Shown here: positions 21,618-32,352 of the stretch, one piece after another
How positions within the stretch are numbered: position 1 is the stretch's first letter
How the letters are laid out: each line of letters begins with the position of its first letter
Program-made: the position numbers and the translations under genes
Source of the DNA: Ephemerocybe angulata
Taxonomy: Eukaryota; Basidiomycota; Agaricomycetes; Agaricales; Psathyrellaceae
Length of the DNA: 64,000 nucleotides
Reading direction: 5' to 3'
Assembly: GCA_013368325.1 (NCBI GenBank)
Contig: JAACJK010000109.1
Span: 1,612,001-1,676,000 of the forward strand
Notes under the pieces: generated by a model
The model's database searches: none
Seen by the model: the letters and a program-made list of their open reading frames with translations, nothing else
What the model was told of the DNA's origin: nothing

Positions 21618-22845
21618 GCTTTCTTGAATGTAGAGCGTTGTTCGTGACATTGACATGCAAAGATCACGTCTCCTTGCTGTACTCTTCGCCGGATATGCGC
21701 TATCCTTCGGATACTGTAAAGAGTAAGATAACCGTAATGTAATGGTATGATTAAAACGCCAATCCCATGTCACTCACCGTTCGCATCTGTGATGAGGATC
21801 CCAGTCGAGCGAGATGATTACCATTTAATTCTTTGTGGGGCGCTGAAACCGCCGATATCTGTGTCGTGTTGTGATCATAGAATTCACCAGGTCGGCGAGG
21901 ACTTTATATATAGAGTTTACTTGTCTTCAGCACCCCGAAGGTCATTGAAATCCGAGCCTGGAAACAAATCGGTCACAGCATCAGTAGTCAGGCTATGCGA
22001 TCGCAGCAGAAACCGAAGTCCTGCCAGCGCTTCCACCACGAGGTACCCAATGATGCACCAAGGTCCCATATACATGCCTGACCGCACGCCTTAGGGTATG
22101 AAGCTCGGCATCGGCTGATGATTTAAGGGCTATGCGCGCATTTGCGGCATGGAAGCCATGGCACCACGACCTGACCTCGACAAATGCAGACTCTGTTCTA
22201 GTGGTAGGCACTCTGGTAAAGAGACGGTAAAGAACATCGTTAACAATCACAGACTCCATCATAGCGCTGAAAGATGACTACCGTGACGTACCATTGACAG
22301 CCTCATCCCCATGCCCATGAATGTAACGCACAATCTCCCTGTTCTGAATACTGCAACTTTCACAGCATCACTCAGTGGCCGATGCAGCCTCCCGTAGACC
22401 TCAGGAAATCCGCCGTTTCTGCATCCATGTCCAACCTGCTACGGCGCTGCGACCATGGTTTGCGAGTCGTGGCGACAAACCAGTACACAACCTGGCCCGC
22501 TGAGCATAGATTACTGGCCTTTGACAGCTCTTTTTCTGGCCTCTTGATAGAGCTCTCAGTACATGAGAAGTTCCTGGAGATTCTGATCGAAGTAGGCATT
22601 GAATTGCTCGATTATGCATCGAGCTAAGATGAGAGGTGAGGAAAGAAGCGGTAATGTGGCGGTGCTTGTGAGCCCATATTGATGCGGCGTTTCAAAATCT
22701 TCGCAGTTTGCCGCACAGTTGCCAACTTTAATTCCTTTGCCAGTCTTCTTTCGTTACTCCAACTCGACTCGTCAAGTTGACAAGTCCGTACAGGAAGCGC
22801 AGCACAGGGAAGTAGTAAAATATGTCGAGAATATGCCGACCGCGT

Positions 22846-23841
22846 CTAACTGCAGGAAACCGCTCCGTTGAATGCCCCGCATTCCCTGTACACTGAGGTC
22901 ATGCGAATATTGGCCTTCAGGAACACTCAAAGAAATTAACAAACACTACTCACCAACTTCACCGTCCTCGTTCCTGCTGACAAGTTCGAAGTGAGAGAAA
23001 TCTCCTCTTTGAACTGCCGAGCTCCAGTGAGTTAGATTGCATTAAACGGGGCAGGCTGTATACTCACCAAATTCCATATTCTCATCACGCTCAACGAACT
23101 CAAAGTCGCGCCTATTGACAATACTAATATCATCTTCCAAGTACTCCCGCTTGCCCTTCTTCGACTTGGTTGCCTTCGCCTTCTTCTCCTTCTTGGGCTT
23201 AGGCGCCTTCGCCTTCTTCTCTTTCTTGGGCTTCGGCGCTTTCTTAGACTTGTTCTCCGCTCCCGCCTTCTTGCCCTCGACGATAGCGGCCTTGACGATA
23301 TTCGCGGCGCCGCCGAACGGGCTGCGTCCAAGACTCTCCCCGACGAGCTTGAGCGCCGTCTTAGCGTTCCTGCCCGTCTGCCGTGCGGCATCCTGGAAGC
23401 TCTTCTTCCAGGGAACGCCCGGGCAGGAGCGGATTGGAGACATTGCCATGCATCCGAAGGGAGTGCCGCACGACGGGATGGCGGTGCAACCACGGCGGGC
23501 CTCTGTGGGACCAGCCACCACCGTGAGCGAGTGAATCTTATGAATGAAGCAAAATGGGGACGGCGTACCAAGGTCTTCGAACTCTCCGTCGCGTGGTTCG
23601 AGGTCGAAGATGTTTAGGAACGTGCGCTCGACTGCGTTGAGGAAGGAACGATGTTAGCGACAGTCCTGGTGAGGATTCGGATCGGCGTAGTGGTCGTACT
23701 GATCTCTCCATCCTCCAAGTCCCGCTCGGCGATATGGAAGTGCCTAACGTTGAAAGCGCCCTCGTCGGCCGGGAAGTACGCATACGCCCTGGAGGCCAGG
23801 GCCGCAGCGACGAAGCTCGACATAAAGATGGACCAGTTCAT
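22846..23841 (-). CDS. Secreted Cys-core/Lys-rich protein family, member C (most diverged)
   Basis: Five exons (23841-23700, 23631-23569, 23502-23068, 23013-22954, 22892-22846) encode 248 aa. The start MNWSIFMSSFVAAALASRAY gives a signal peptide, followed by FPADEGAFNVRHFHIAERD. The Cys core is CTAIPSCGTPFGCMAMSPIR and SCPGVPWKKSFQDAARQTG, with all four cysteines kept, then ALKLVGESLGRSPFGGAANI. The tail consists of three imperfect KKAKAPKPKKEK-type repeats and ends at KGKREYLEDD. The acidic end has NRRDFEFVERDENMEF and VQRGDFSHFELVSRNEDGEV, closing with YRECGAFNGAVSCS. Divergence from A, B and D with an unchanged exon plan suggests selection for the layout. It lies divergent from the F-box gene at 24970. 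Confidence 0.8.
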
Positions 23842-23909
23842 TTTGGAACGACTGTGCTGGTGAGTTGCAGGAGTTGCGAGAAAGGTGGTAGTATGTGTAG
23901 GTAAATCAG

Positions 23910-23954
23910 ACCAGCTGTGGGCGGGTGCTCTTTGAATGTTGACGAGCGCTTATA
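23910..23954 (-). promoter_or_regulatory. Core promoter of secreted gene C: TATA box and CAGCTG element
   Basis: In gene orientation TATAAG (23954-23949) is followed 29 bp later by CACAGCTGGT (23919-23910), ending 68 bp before the ATG. The 10-bp element is identical to that of A, B and D although the coding sequence has diverged. Confidence 0.65.
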
Positions 23955-24969
23955 CTGTGTAGACCTTAAATAGCTGGTTTTGCCTATCCTCTGGCGGGAA
24001 TCTCAATCTCCGTCTGGAAGCGCCCATCGGCCATCCGCCACAGTTCCCGCCGTACACACATTAAACAACTAAATTGCAGCAATTGGCAATCGAATGACAC
24101 TCGACTGCCTGCATCTGTGATGCGGATCCTCTCGACAAGATGGATGTCATATACGTCTCTCCCCCGGCTGTCGCAACTAACAGGATCTGTATCACTTTAG
24201 CGCTCGTGTGGTTCTTTGTGTGTACGCCAAGACGATTGGGCGCTCCGAGGAGCCATGGGCGTTAGACGCCGAAGTATTCGAAGGTTGGTCGGTCGCCCAC
24301 AGCTGGACTCGGTTGCTCGGATAATGGGGCGACTGGATAGCCTCTGTATTCGGCACTCCATACCTCTCTGGATCTTGGCTCGGGAGGGTCCTTATCGATG
24401 TCGTACGTACACCCACAACCTGGATCGAGAGGTGTCGACCGAAGGGGGTCATCAACAAACGCTCATCCTCAGGCTGTGTGTTTAGATAAGTCTGGCTACG
24501 GGAGTCTACTACTAGACCTGTAACGGGTCGGATGGCGAAGCCGGTCTATCAGGCTACCAGGAATCCAGCTTTTACTTGATTGTTATCTTCAGCGGGAATT
24601 GCTGTTGGAGGACTATTGAAATACCATTTTTTATGCACAGTCCTCCTGGAAATATAAGAGCAGCTCAATACATTACCAGCAACACCAGATGTTTTGACAC
24701 GAAGTCTGGTGGGCCGGGGTGGCTTCAGGGCATGTTTGGGACAAGGGGTGGAAGCAAACAGCACTCAAATCATTGGACCGCTTGACAACATCTCACTTCT
24801 CTTCGCTCATCTGACATCCACCCCAGAATCAAGCGTCAAGGACCACCGACGTAATATCTCTTGAGTATAATCGAAGCCGACCCAAGACAGCACTTAGGAG
24901 TGAGGTTTGTGTTCGATGAATGGAACTATTCGTCGCTAACGGTGGTCCATTGAACAGGCCCAGCACCTC
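23955..24969. other. Divergent intergenic region between secreted gene C and an F-box gene
   Basis: The last 150 bp before the F-box ATG (about 24820-24969) match, inverted, the upstream sequence of the F-box gene at 55818-57488. No coding feature is supported in the middle. Confidence 0.5.
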
Positions 24970-26652
24970 ATGGAGCCTAACCTTGCCCACCCGGATCCCT
25001 CCCATTTTTCAACTGAAACAAAAGATTTAATGGATGTTGCTCAAGTCTCTGACGTTCCAAAGTACCACGGCATGTTGGCACGTCGCATTCACCAACTGGA
25101 ATGCGAGCTCTGGGCGTTGAGAAGCTGCCACAACGCGGTGACTCTGACCTGCCGCCTTCCACCCGAGATCCTGGCCAGGATCTTTATTGACCTCGCATCG
25201 ATGGGGCTAAGCGCATGGTACACTCTGGCGGCCAACAAAAAACCTCGAAAAGTATCGGTGTCCTGGCTCCGAGTCACTTTCGTGTGCCGGCACTGGAGAT
25301 CGGTGGCGCTGCAATCCCCTTCCCTTTGGTCAAATCTCGTCTTTTCGAACGCAAACCTCGCGGAGGCGATGTTGACACGTTCGAAGGGCGCCCCGCTGAC
25401 AATTTGGTACAATGGTATGAAAGACAAACCGTCTTCGGTTTTGACCACTGCGCTGTCGAGCGTCGATCGGTTGCGTTCTGTCAAGTTCAGCTTGGACAAG
25501 GACTCTTACATTCAACCTGCACTGTTGGCATGGGCTCAGAAAACAGGCCCGACCCTCACGAGCTTCGAAATGTCTTACGACATTGGGAACAGCGGCTCCC
25601 TGCCCAAAGCATTTCTGCGTGCCAGCTCCCATTCCCTTCGGATACTCTCCCTGATCAGGTGCGGCTACACCTGGGGGGACCTTCCGATCGGTCCCAGGAT
25701 TACCCATCTCTCACTTGACAGCGGCCATATGTTCAGCGACACACACCGTCCGACACATTCGATGTTTGCGTATTCATTGCAGCAGATGCCCCACCTGCAG
25801 TGCTTCAACCTGATCGGGTTTCTCCCCTCCGAAGCCGACACTCAGTACCCCGAACCCATTCACATCCCATCCTTGCGCAGCCTTTCACTTGAAGATGATG
25901 CCCGAATAATTGAGGTGTCCCTTCGCATCTTACGGTTCCCCAGAGAAGCGAGGATTGATCTCAACCCGTGGTATTTCGACGATACGAACAATATCGCAGA
26001 GAGAGTCGGCCAGACTCTGCGTGGCCTGCGTGGCTTCGTACCCGCGAACCGAGCGTTCCGAAAACTCTCCTTCCATCTTGAATCGCAGATTTTCCGGGAT
26101 GCTGCCCACTTTGAATTCTTTTTCGAAGAGGGCGTTGACGAAAGCCTTGCAGGACCGTGCCTCACCCTCTCATTTAATGGCCACTTGGTGGACTTTCTCC
26201 CTGACTATGTTTCCCTTATCTACAAATACCTCGATATCCCGGATTCGATGACTTTGCATCTCAAGGGGTACCTTCGCATGTCGATCCACACCTTACGGAC
26301 AACATTAGGACGAATACCGCAGCTGAACACCGTTACGTTCGAAGAAGTCCCTTTCAGACACGTCCCCAAACTCTTGACAAGGCCCGTTCATTCGGATGGT
26401 ACGGATGGCACGTATGCTTCCTCGGACGAGGGTGGATGTTTCCCGGGCCTTACGATCATCAACTTTGTTGCCCTTGATATGGGGGCCTTGCACGGGCAGG
26501 ACGAAGTCATCGTTTCCATGCTCGATGGTCACGCAGTGCACGAAGTCAACTTCCGGAACTGTACGAATATCCAGAAGAAATGCTTCGAGATGATGAAGGA
26601 AACGCTTCCCTCTGTGCTCTTTTCCTGCGATACTGTGATCAGTGAGACCTGA
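24970..26652 (+). CDS. F-box family protein
   Basis: A single exon encodes 560 aa starting MEPNLAHPDPSHFSTETKDL. The N-terminal helix (RRIHQLECELWALRSCHNA) leads into the F-box-like CRLPPEILARIFIDLASMGL and SVSWLRVTFVCRHWRSVALQ at about residues 55-120; the long C-terminal part shows irregular LRR-like strands. It is very close to the copies at 55818-57488 and 60897-62558, including its 5' flank. By family it would present substrates to an SCF ubiquitin ligase. The first ATG conserved among the three close copies was used as the start. It is divergent from secreted gene C, as the 57-kb copy is from secreted gene D. Confidence 0.85.
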   Translation: MEPNLAHPDPSHFSTETKDLMDVAQVSDVPKYHGMLARRIHQLECELWALRSCHNAVTLTCRLPPEILARIFIDLASMGLSAWYTLAANKKPRKVSVSWLRVTFVCRHWRSVALQSPSLWSNLVFSNANLAEAMLTRSKGAPLTIWYNGMKDKPSSVLTTALSSVDRLRSVKFSLDKDSYIQPALLAWAQKTGPTLTSFEMSYDIGNSGSLPKAFLRASSHSLRILSLIRCGYTWGDLPIGPRITHLSLDSGHMFSDTHRPTHSMFAYSLQQMPHLQCFNLIGFLPSEADTQYPEPIHIPSLRSLSLEDDARIIEVSLRILRFPREARIDLNPWYFDDTNNIAERVGQTLRGLRGFVPANRAFRKLSFHLESQIFRDAAHFEFFFEEGVDESLAGPCLTLSFNGHLVDFLPDYVSLIYKYLDIPDSMTLHLKGYLRMSIHTLRTTLGRIPQLNTVTFEEVPFRHVPKLLTRPVHSDGTDGTYASSDEGGCFPGLTIINFVALDMGALHGQDEVIVSMLDGHAVHEVNFRNCTNIQKKCFEMMKETLPSVLFSCDTVISET

Positions 26653-27164
26653 CAAGGCTGACATCAAGGGGAACTCGAACTCAAAGAGAACCCATGTATA
26701 GGTTCCAATCTGATACCCGATACTTCATGTCATGTAAATACAGATTCTTTTTACATTCAAATAGTGATACTGCACGGGCGCCTACTAACGCCAGCCATTA
26801 GCGATCTAGTCTTGGTCAATCCTGGCCTGCCACCAGTTTACGACGCAAGGATTCAAATTAATCCAGACGCGTCCCGTCCACCAGCCACACCCAAACTCCG
26901 GATCCTTCCACCATCTCCTACACTTCCAGTATACCACACTCGTATCATAGCTCCAGGTTATTTGCACATAACGCACCTCGCTGGTCTCACAACCTCACGC
27001 AATCCATCAACCGCACTCGAGTCTCGACCTCGACCGACCGTCTGTCCCGAGACTTCATGCCCAAGGAGCACTGTGGGAGGTTCGCGACACCCACCCCTTG
27101 CTAGTGTCGGTACTGCCCACTTTAACACAGAGGGGGAGTCAAGTCAGTAAGTACGGAGAAATCT
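26653..27164. other. Short intergenic stretch before the transposon block
   Basis: This is the 3' flank of the F-box gene and the left flank of the MULE target site. No gene is supported. Confidence 0.4.
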
Positions 27165-27173
27165 CCGGCACAG
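27165..27173. repeat. MULE target-site duplication, left copy
   Basis: CCGGCACAG, repeated at 44247-44255 on the other side of the element. Confidence 0.6.
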
Positions 27174-29028
27174 AGTTGGCCGTTTTCCGCCCCTCTTTTC
27201 AAAAAGGGAAAACGTCCGAAAAGCGACCGGCTCGCGTTGGTCAGCACACAAACACCGAGAAATGAGCCAGCGCGACTTCGAACTTGGCGATAATTGCCAA
27301 ATAATTGCCACTCAGTCATATTTACGGTACAATAGAGCTGTAAGTACTAAGTAGTGAAGTATAAAGGTACATTCAGGTAGAGATATGTTGAGAAGGGATA
27401 AGGGCCTGCAATCGTGCAATAATGTCAGCATTTCGGTTGCCCGCTGAAACACCATATCTCGCACACAACTTATTCAGTTGTGGACGCTTCAACTTGTGCA
27501 AGGCATCGTGGTCCCGAAGGTCGAAAGTGGCTGGGTCAAATACGACGTCAGCTGTAGTGCTTGAAGGGGGCTGATTCACGGTGTTGATAGGCTGAGCCGG
27601 CATTGATTGCAATGGTGCAGACGTAACTTGAAGTGCGTCTGGCCGAGCTTTCTTTCCAGAGCGCTCTCCACCACCGTATGGATCTGTGTGAGTGGTTTTC
27701 CTTTTACCCTTGACTTGTCCCATCGTCATCCCGGTTTCGGACCAGGTATGCTGGTTTGGTGCGATGCGCACCGGCCTTGGTAAGATATCATCCTCGGCAA
27801 GTGATGCCACCAACATGCCATCGACTGTTTCCTTCAACGATTTCAGCTCGGCAGGATCAAGCGGCAGCTTCTGCGTATCTTTGAGGCGGCAAACGAGACT
27901 AGAAAGAGACGAGATCGTCTCTGCAATGAGGCGAGAATTTGTAGTATCGGAATCCAAGTCAGAAGGGGATTCTTTGGGGCTCGGCTGAGTAATTGGACCA
28001 TTAACCTCAAAGGTATCGGCTGGTGATATGTCGAGAGTTGAGCAGGGAACTGGCTGACAGAGTTCCGGGAAGTGAAGTTGAACAGCATATATATGCTTAC
28101 ACAGGAGGACCTTTGGAAAGGACGGACAGGTGCAGTCGTACGCATCGATATCGACAGTGTAAGTCTTGTTGCGGTTTGTTTGTGACTTGACCGTGAACAT
28201 TGAAGCTTCGACGTCGGATTGGTGAATGTCCGCAGTGGTAATCAGTTTTGCGAGTGATTCTATGCGTAGTCGCTCTTGAGCTTCGAGATCAGGGCCTTCA
28301 AATCCATGTTCTTGAGCTCGATGGCGATGGATAAAGTGTGGTATCGTTTGTTTGATGAGGATGTACACCAGGTGGTCGAGGCGCCTGTTGCGCTTGCCCT
28401 GCATGAACTTTCCCTTCAATAAATGATGCCATGCCTCCACGAGCATGTTTGTATCACAGTCCTGAAAAATAGTGCGCTCTGTTCGGTAGACAGCTGACCA
28501 CATCTTCGTTATTGGCATCCAGTTTTTCTCCAGATACTCAATGACACTTGCTGGGGCAATAGCTTTGATTGACGCCCAACGCTCCGAGAACTCGCTCGCA
28601 TCAGTGATGCGTACCCATGTCTTCATTAGACGCCAGACCTCGGGGTATGCAGTGATGCTGATGTGCTGCTGCCAAGCGTGAAGGACGTGCCACCAGCAAA
28701 GGAGAATCTCGGCGCTTGGATGTACTCGGCCAATTGAATTGATCTGAGCATAATCCTTATCCGTCATGAAATATTCCGGGTTTATGTCTGGAAAGCGCGA
28801 GTGTATAGACTCAAGGAAGAGTGAGACCGTCTCCTCTGTTCCATCAGAGGATATCATCCATGCGCATGGCATTCCTGTATAGAGCCAGAATGTAAGCTGT
28901 TATTTCTGGACTTCAGTATTTACGAGTCCGTTTACGGATTCGTTCTGTGGTGTTGATCCCGGTAAGACGTTTGTGATCCAATTCCGTGATGCGATCAAAC
29001 AGGACTCACCATTCGGGCACTGGGCAGT

Positions 29029-29175
29029 TGGGGTCGCCATAAGACGCCTGGCAACCCATCAGTTTGTACATTGTTTGGCGGATACGGGCATCGGGCAGAG
29101 GCAGGTCGGGTCGCCCTAAGACGTCTGGCGACCCATCACTTTGGTTGCTGTTTGGTTTCCACCTTCCCCTGTAAG
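29029..29175 (+). repeat. Imperfect tandem repeat, period about 77 bp
   Basis: GGGTCGCCATAAGACGCCTGG near 29031 recurs as GGGTCGCCCTAAGACGTCTGG about 77 bp later, each followed by an ACCCATCA block; a third, weaker ACCCATCAGTCAAT unit follows. It lies just inside the left terminus of the 7.4-kb insert and may be subterminal repeat. Confidence 0.5.
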
Positions 29176-29581
29176 ATTCCTGTTGACCCATCAGTCAATC
29201 GATATTCGGTTCATGCACAGAGGGCAGACGACGGTAGCACCGGGGAGTGGTTAGACAATAAAATTGCAGAAATCTATTCATTGTGGTATACGAAGTTACA
29301 TGGCCACTCCTCATGGATGCCGAGCGGGAGTATCGTTACAGGTGCGCACACCGATGTTGAGGTAGCAGAGGGGGAGCGGTTGGGGCGGTTGAACTTGGGG
29401 CGACTCAAAGAGGCGAGGGTCGAGAGTGGATCTTATGAGCGGAGAGGCGGAAGGCGAGCAATGAGTATGCTAAAAGAAGGGGCGACCGTAGTTGGAACAG
29501 TGGTGTGGAGGAGACGTGGTCATCGTGCAGGATGTCACACCTTGTTGATATGTAAGACGGCGGTGTGATCGGGGGGCCCGG

Positions 29582-29791
29582 TGGAGTCGTCCAGACCTCC
29601 AGGCGCGTGTCTAGGTGGGCAGGCTCGGAACCGCGTCGAGCAGGTGGAGGGGGGAAGCAAGGCTTGTTGTCTATTCTCGGCGCGCTGGCGTCGTCTACAT
29701 CGGTAAGTGATCCCATCAGCATCTAATCTAATCTCAGTCCGTGTCTAGGTACGAGGAGGAGAGGTGGCGAGTGCCCACAGGCACTGCCACA
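29582..29791 (-). repeat. LTR, 3' copy in element orientation
   Basis: 210 bp, TG...CA, same sequence as 31489-31698. Confidence 0.8.
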
Positions 29792-29807
29792 TGTGCCCAC
29801 CCCCCTA
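29792..29807 (-). other. Polypurine tract of the LTR element
   Basis: On the minus strand a run AGGGGGGTGGG lies directly upstream of the 3' LTR, where plus-strand DNA synthesis would be primed. The stop codon of the gag-like gene overlaps it. Confidence 0.55.
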
Positions 29808-31151
29808 GTAGCAACGCCCTCGTTGCGTCCGCGAACTCGTTCTCCACTCAGGGACTGTCGGAAGTTTCTCGCTCGCAACAGGGCATCTGTGCATGCACGA
29901 GCAAACGAGCATCGGGAAGTGATGAGGGCGCCTAGCGTGTTGGATCCGGTCGTACTCGCGAGCACGACGGTAGTTTCTCTGGGTACGCGAAGAGCGGTGG
30001 CGGTGGGTACGTGGGTCGCGTCCGGTTCTCTGGTGGATGCTCTTCCAAGGATCGGCGCATGGGCTACGGAGGTCCGAGAAATCTCGAACGAAAGACGGCG
30101 TCGGTTGCACAGAGGGCGTGAGTTGTGGATCTGGCTTGGTGTCGGTGTCAAATTCAGTCTCGTCGGCCCAATCGAGGGAAGTGTCGTTTCCAGCTGGACG
30201 TGGTGTTGCCTGGGTATCTGGAAGCATCCGGGTGGGTAGATGGGGCGGCGGAAGGGGTGAATCTAATCTCTGGCTCGTTGGCGCGGGAACTCGGTGGGTG
30301 TCCGTAGCTGTAGTGGGTAAGTCGGCGATGACATCGTCAGTCTGAGTGGTTGCCTCTGAAGAAAGGGGTACTGCTTTCGCTGTTGCAGCTGGGTGGACTT
30401 CCGGCGCGAAATCCGTCTGAGTTCCCATCTCCGAAGAGGTATGTAGCACGAGATTTGGCGAGGACAGATCTGAAGCTGGGTCTGGTGCTGCGACGAGACG
30501 AGCACGTTCCTCGAGAATGCCAGAATGCTTTCCTCTAAGGAAAGACATCTCCTCGAACATCTGGAGTCGGCGCTCATGTTTGTTGACTTCCCTGAGTCTC
30601 CCTTTGACTTCCTGGATGACGACACTGAGCTCTGGCGGGATCTCGTTCGGGAAGTGCTCGGTGAGCGAGGTGCAGAGCTCGGTGATGGAGGGACATTGGT
30701 CAACGAATGGCGAGGGGAGCGATGGAAGGCCGGGTGAGGCCGGGTTTGGTGTCCAGAGCGCTCGTTCAGCTGCCACTCCCATCGCGTATGCGGCGTCGTG
30801 CGTCGAGTCGAAGCGGCGCTCGCAGCTTTCCATGAACGTCGTAAGGGCTTGAACCATCTCCTGGAATCTCGCCGCCATTCTCCGCTCTCCGATCTCGAGG
30901 CCGAGTCGAACGCCGTGCTTCAGTGCTTCGGCAGCCAGCGGATCGTCGAGCGAAAGGCCCGCGCTATATTCCTTGAGCGAGGCGATCAGGCCAGCTGCGG
31001 GGTCGAGAGGTGCTTCCGGAGCGCTTTGAACAGATGGGGGATCGGAGCCGTCAGGTGGTTGAACGTCGGTGTGCTCAGTGTCGGTCGTCGTCTGGGCTTT
31101 CGAGTTCGCCCTGTTTGCTCGTTGACGAGCGCGCTTGCCAGGTGCGGGCAT
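29805..31151 (-). CDS. Gag-like structural protein of the LTR element
   Basis: One uninterrupted frame encodes 448 aa and fills most of the interior of the element. The N-terminus is basic (MPAPGKRARQRANRANSKAQ). A helical, capsid-like region follows (about residues 75-230), including EALKHGVRLGLEIGERRMAA and LRGKHSGILEERARL. A Ser/Thr/Pro-rich middle and a basic, Arg-rich tail follow; no CCHC knuckle is visible, though a Cys/His cluster (VCSCMHRCPV) lies near the end. No significant family name can be given from the sequence alone; assignment as Gag rests on position between LTRs, size and layout. The stop codon lies in the polypurine tract. Confidence 0.6.
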   Translation of the reverse strand: MPAPGKRARQRANRANSKAQTTTDTEHTDVQPPDGSDPPSVQSAPEAPLDPAAGLIASLKEYSAGLSLDDPLAAEALKHGVRLGLEIGERRMAARFQEMVQALTTFMESCERRFDSTHDAAYAMGVAAERALWTPNPASPGLPSLPSPFVDQCPSITELCTSLTEHFPNEIPPELSVVIQEVKGRLREVNKHERRLQMFEEMSFLRGKHSGILEERARLVAAPDPASDLSSPNLVLHTSSEMGTQTDFAPEVHPAATAKAVPLSSEATTQTDDVIADLPTTATDTHRVPAPTSQRLDSPLPPPHLPTRMLPDTQATPRPAGNDTSLDWADETEFDTDTKPDPQLTPSVQPTPSFVRDFSDLRSPCADPWKSIHQRTGRDPRTHRHRSSRTQRNYRRAREYDRIQHARRPHHFPMLVCSCMHRCPVASEKLPTVPEWRTSSRTQRGRCY

Positions 31152-31468
31152 AGTGGGGGAGTCGGGTGTTTCAGGCGATATAATAGTGGCCTAGGTAAAT
31201 CGGAAGTAGTCGCTTGGTAGTCGCTTGGTTCGCTTTGTCGCTGTTGTCGCTTTAGTCGCTGTATTCGCTTTCTGATCAGGTCGGTCGCTTGTAGTCGTCT
31301 AGATGGCTGGACGGCCGTTGTCGCAGAGCTAGGGGCTCGTATGCGAGGGTTGTGCTGGTTGGTGAGGCCTCTCGGTGTGTACTAACAGCTGGTAGGCAAA
31401 GTCGGCGGGTGGTCGCGTCAAGCCGTGACACGTGTCTCGAGTGTGAAGCAGTTAGAGGAACGTCGTCG

Positions 31469-31486
31469 AACCCACTCTCATCACCA
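31469..31486 (-). other. Putative tRNA primer-binding site of the LTR element
   Basis: TGGTGATGAGAGTGGG begins two bases inside the 5' LTR; the leading TGG would pair with the CCA end of a tRNA. The tRNA species is not identified. Confidence 0.45.
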
Positions 31487-31488
31487 GA

Positions 31489-31698
31489 TGGAGTCGTCCA
31501 GACCTCCAGGCGCGTGTCTAGGTGGGCAGGCTCGGAACCGCGTCGAGCAGGTGGAGGGGGGAAGCAAGGCTTGTTGTCTATTCTCGGCGCGCTGGCGTCG
31601 TCTACATCGGTAAGTGATCCCATCAGCATCTAATCTAATCTCAGTCCGTGTCTAGGTACGAGGAGGAGAGGTGGCGAGTGCCCACAGGCACTGCCACA
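31489..31698 (-). repeat. LTR, 5' copy in element orientation
   Basis: 210 bp, TG...CA, same sequence as 29582-29791. A short open frame (MLMGSLTDVDDASAPRIDNK) appears in both copies but is a by-product of the repeat. Confidence 0.8.
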
Positions 31699-32352
31699 CC
31701 GGCAACAAGTTGGAGGATGGCGCACTCGGCCGAGGTCTGGCGGACGGAGATGTGGAAGCGGGAACGAATGCTATAGCTTTTGCTGCGTCGGCAGGTGCGG
31801 TCACCGGGAGTGTCTAGCAGGGTCCCGCCATCGCTAGAGGGTTAGAGACAGGCGAGGTGGTGACGTTGGGGAGATGACGGTAGGGCAACGTGGTAGAACA
31901 TAAAGTAACAGGTGCCAGGTGGGGTGGTTGAGCCCAATGCGCCCACGTGGGATATGCAAAGCCCGGATCGTGTTAACGGAACCTGGAGTTTAGATGCGTG
32001 GGCGACACGAACTGGGATGCAGCTGAAGAAGGCCGTCAGTTGGACGCGGTGACCGACGCGGGCTAAGCACAACGGTTGGAGTTGGCGACGCCGATGACCA
32101 TCGCGAGTTGAGGGATGTCATAACGCAGTAACGGGGTGCCGGCGAATGGAGGGCTGGTGACGAGCAGGAGAGGACTGAGGAAGGGCAGAGTCCGTGTGCT
32201 CAGTGCAAGGGGATGAAGGGCTGGTGATGGCAGCTCAGCGCACGAGCGCCGCGTAGTAGAGAGGCAGAGATTCGGCCACGACAATTCGGGGTGAACTGCA
32301 CCGGCGTCAACAATACGAGCATGAATGATGAATGATGATACCCGCCACGCAC

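Larger units (their letters stand above)
19280..22720. repeat. Inverted duplicate arm 1 (secreted gene B and flanks)
   Basis: This 3.4-kb stretch corresponds in reverse orientation to 57640-60320. Shared landmarks include the whole secreted gene, its 5' flank (for example the GCGATCGCAGCAGAAACCGA tract near 22000 against its complement near 58355) and its 3' flank. Similarity is high but broken by small indels. It ends near 22720, before the 3' end of gene C. Confidence 0.7.
29582..31698 (-). mobile_element. Gag-only LTR retrotransposon (TR-GAG-like), identical LTRs
   Basis: Two 210-bp direct repeats, 29582-29791 and 31489-31698, are identical by eye, begin TG and end CA, and are flanked by a 4-bp duplication CCGG (29578-29581 and 31699-31702). 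Read on the minus strand, TGGTGATGAGAGTGGG starts 2 bp after the 5' LTR as a likely primer-binding site, and a G-rich polypurine tract (29807-29792) abuts the 3' LTR. The 1.7-kb interior holds one intact gag-like frame and no protease, integrase or reverse transcriptase. Identical LTRs imply recent insertion. It would depend on another element for mobility. Confidence 0.8.

Noticed and set aside
29582..31698. Interpreting the two 210-bp repeats as a simple segmental duplication
   Set aside because: TG...CA ends, matching 4-bp flanks, primer site and polypurine tract at the right places all fit LTRs better.
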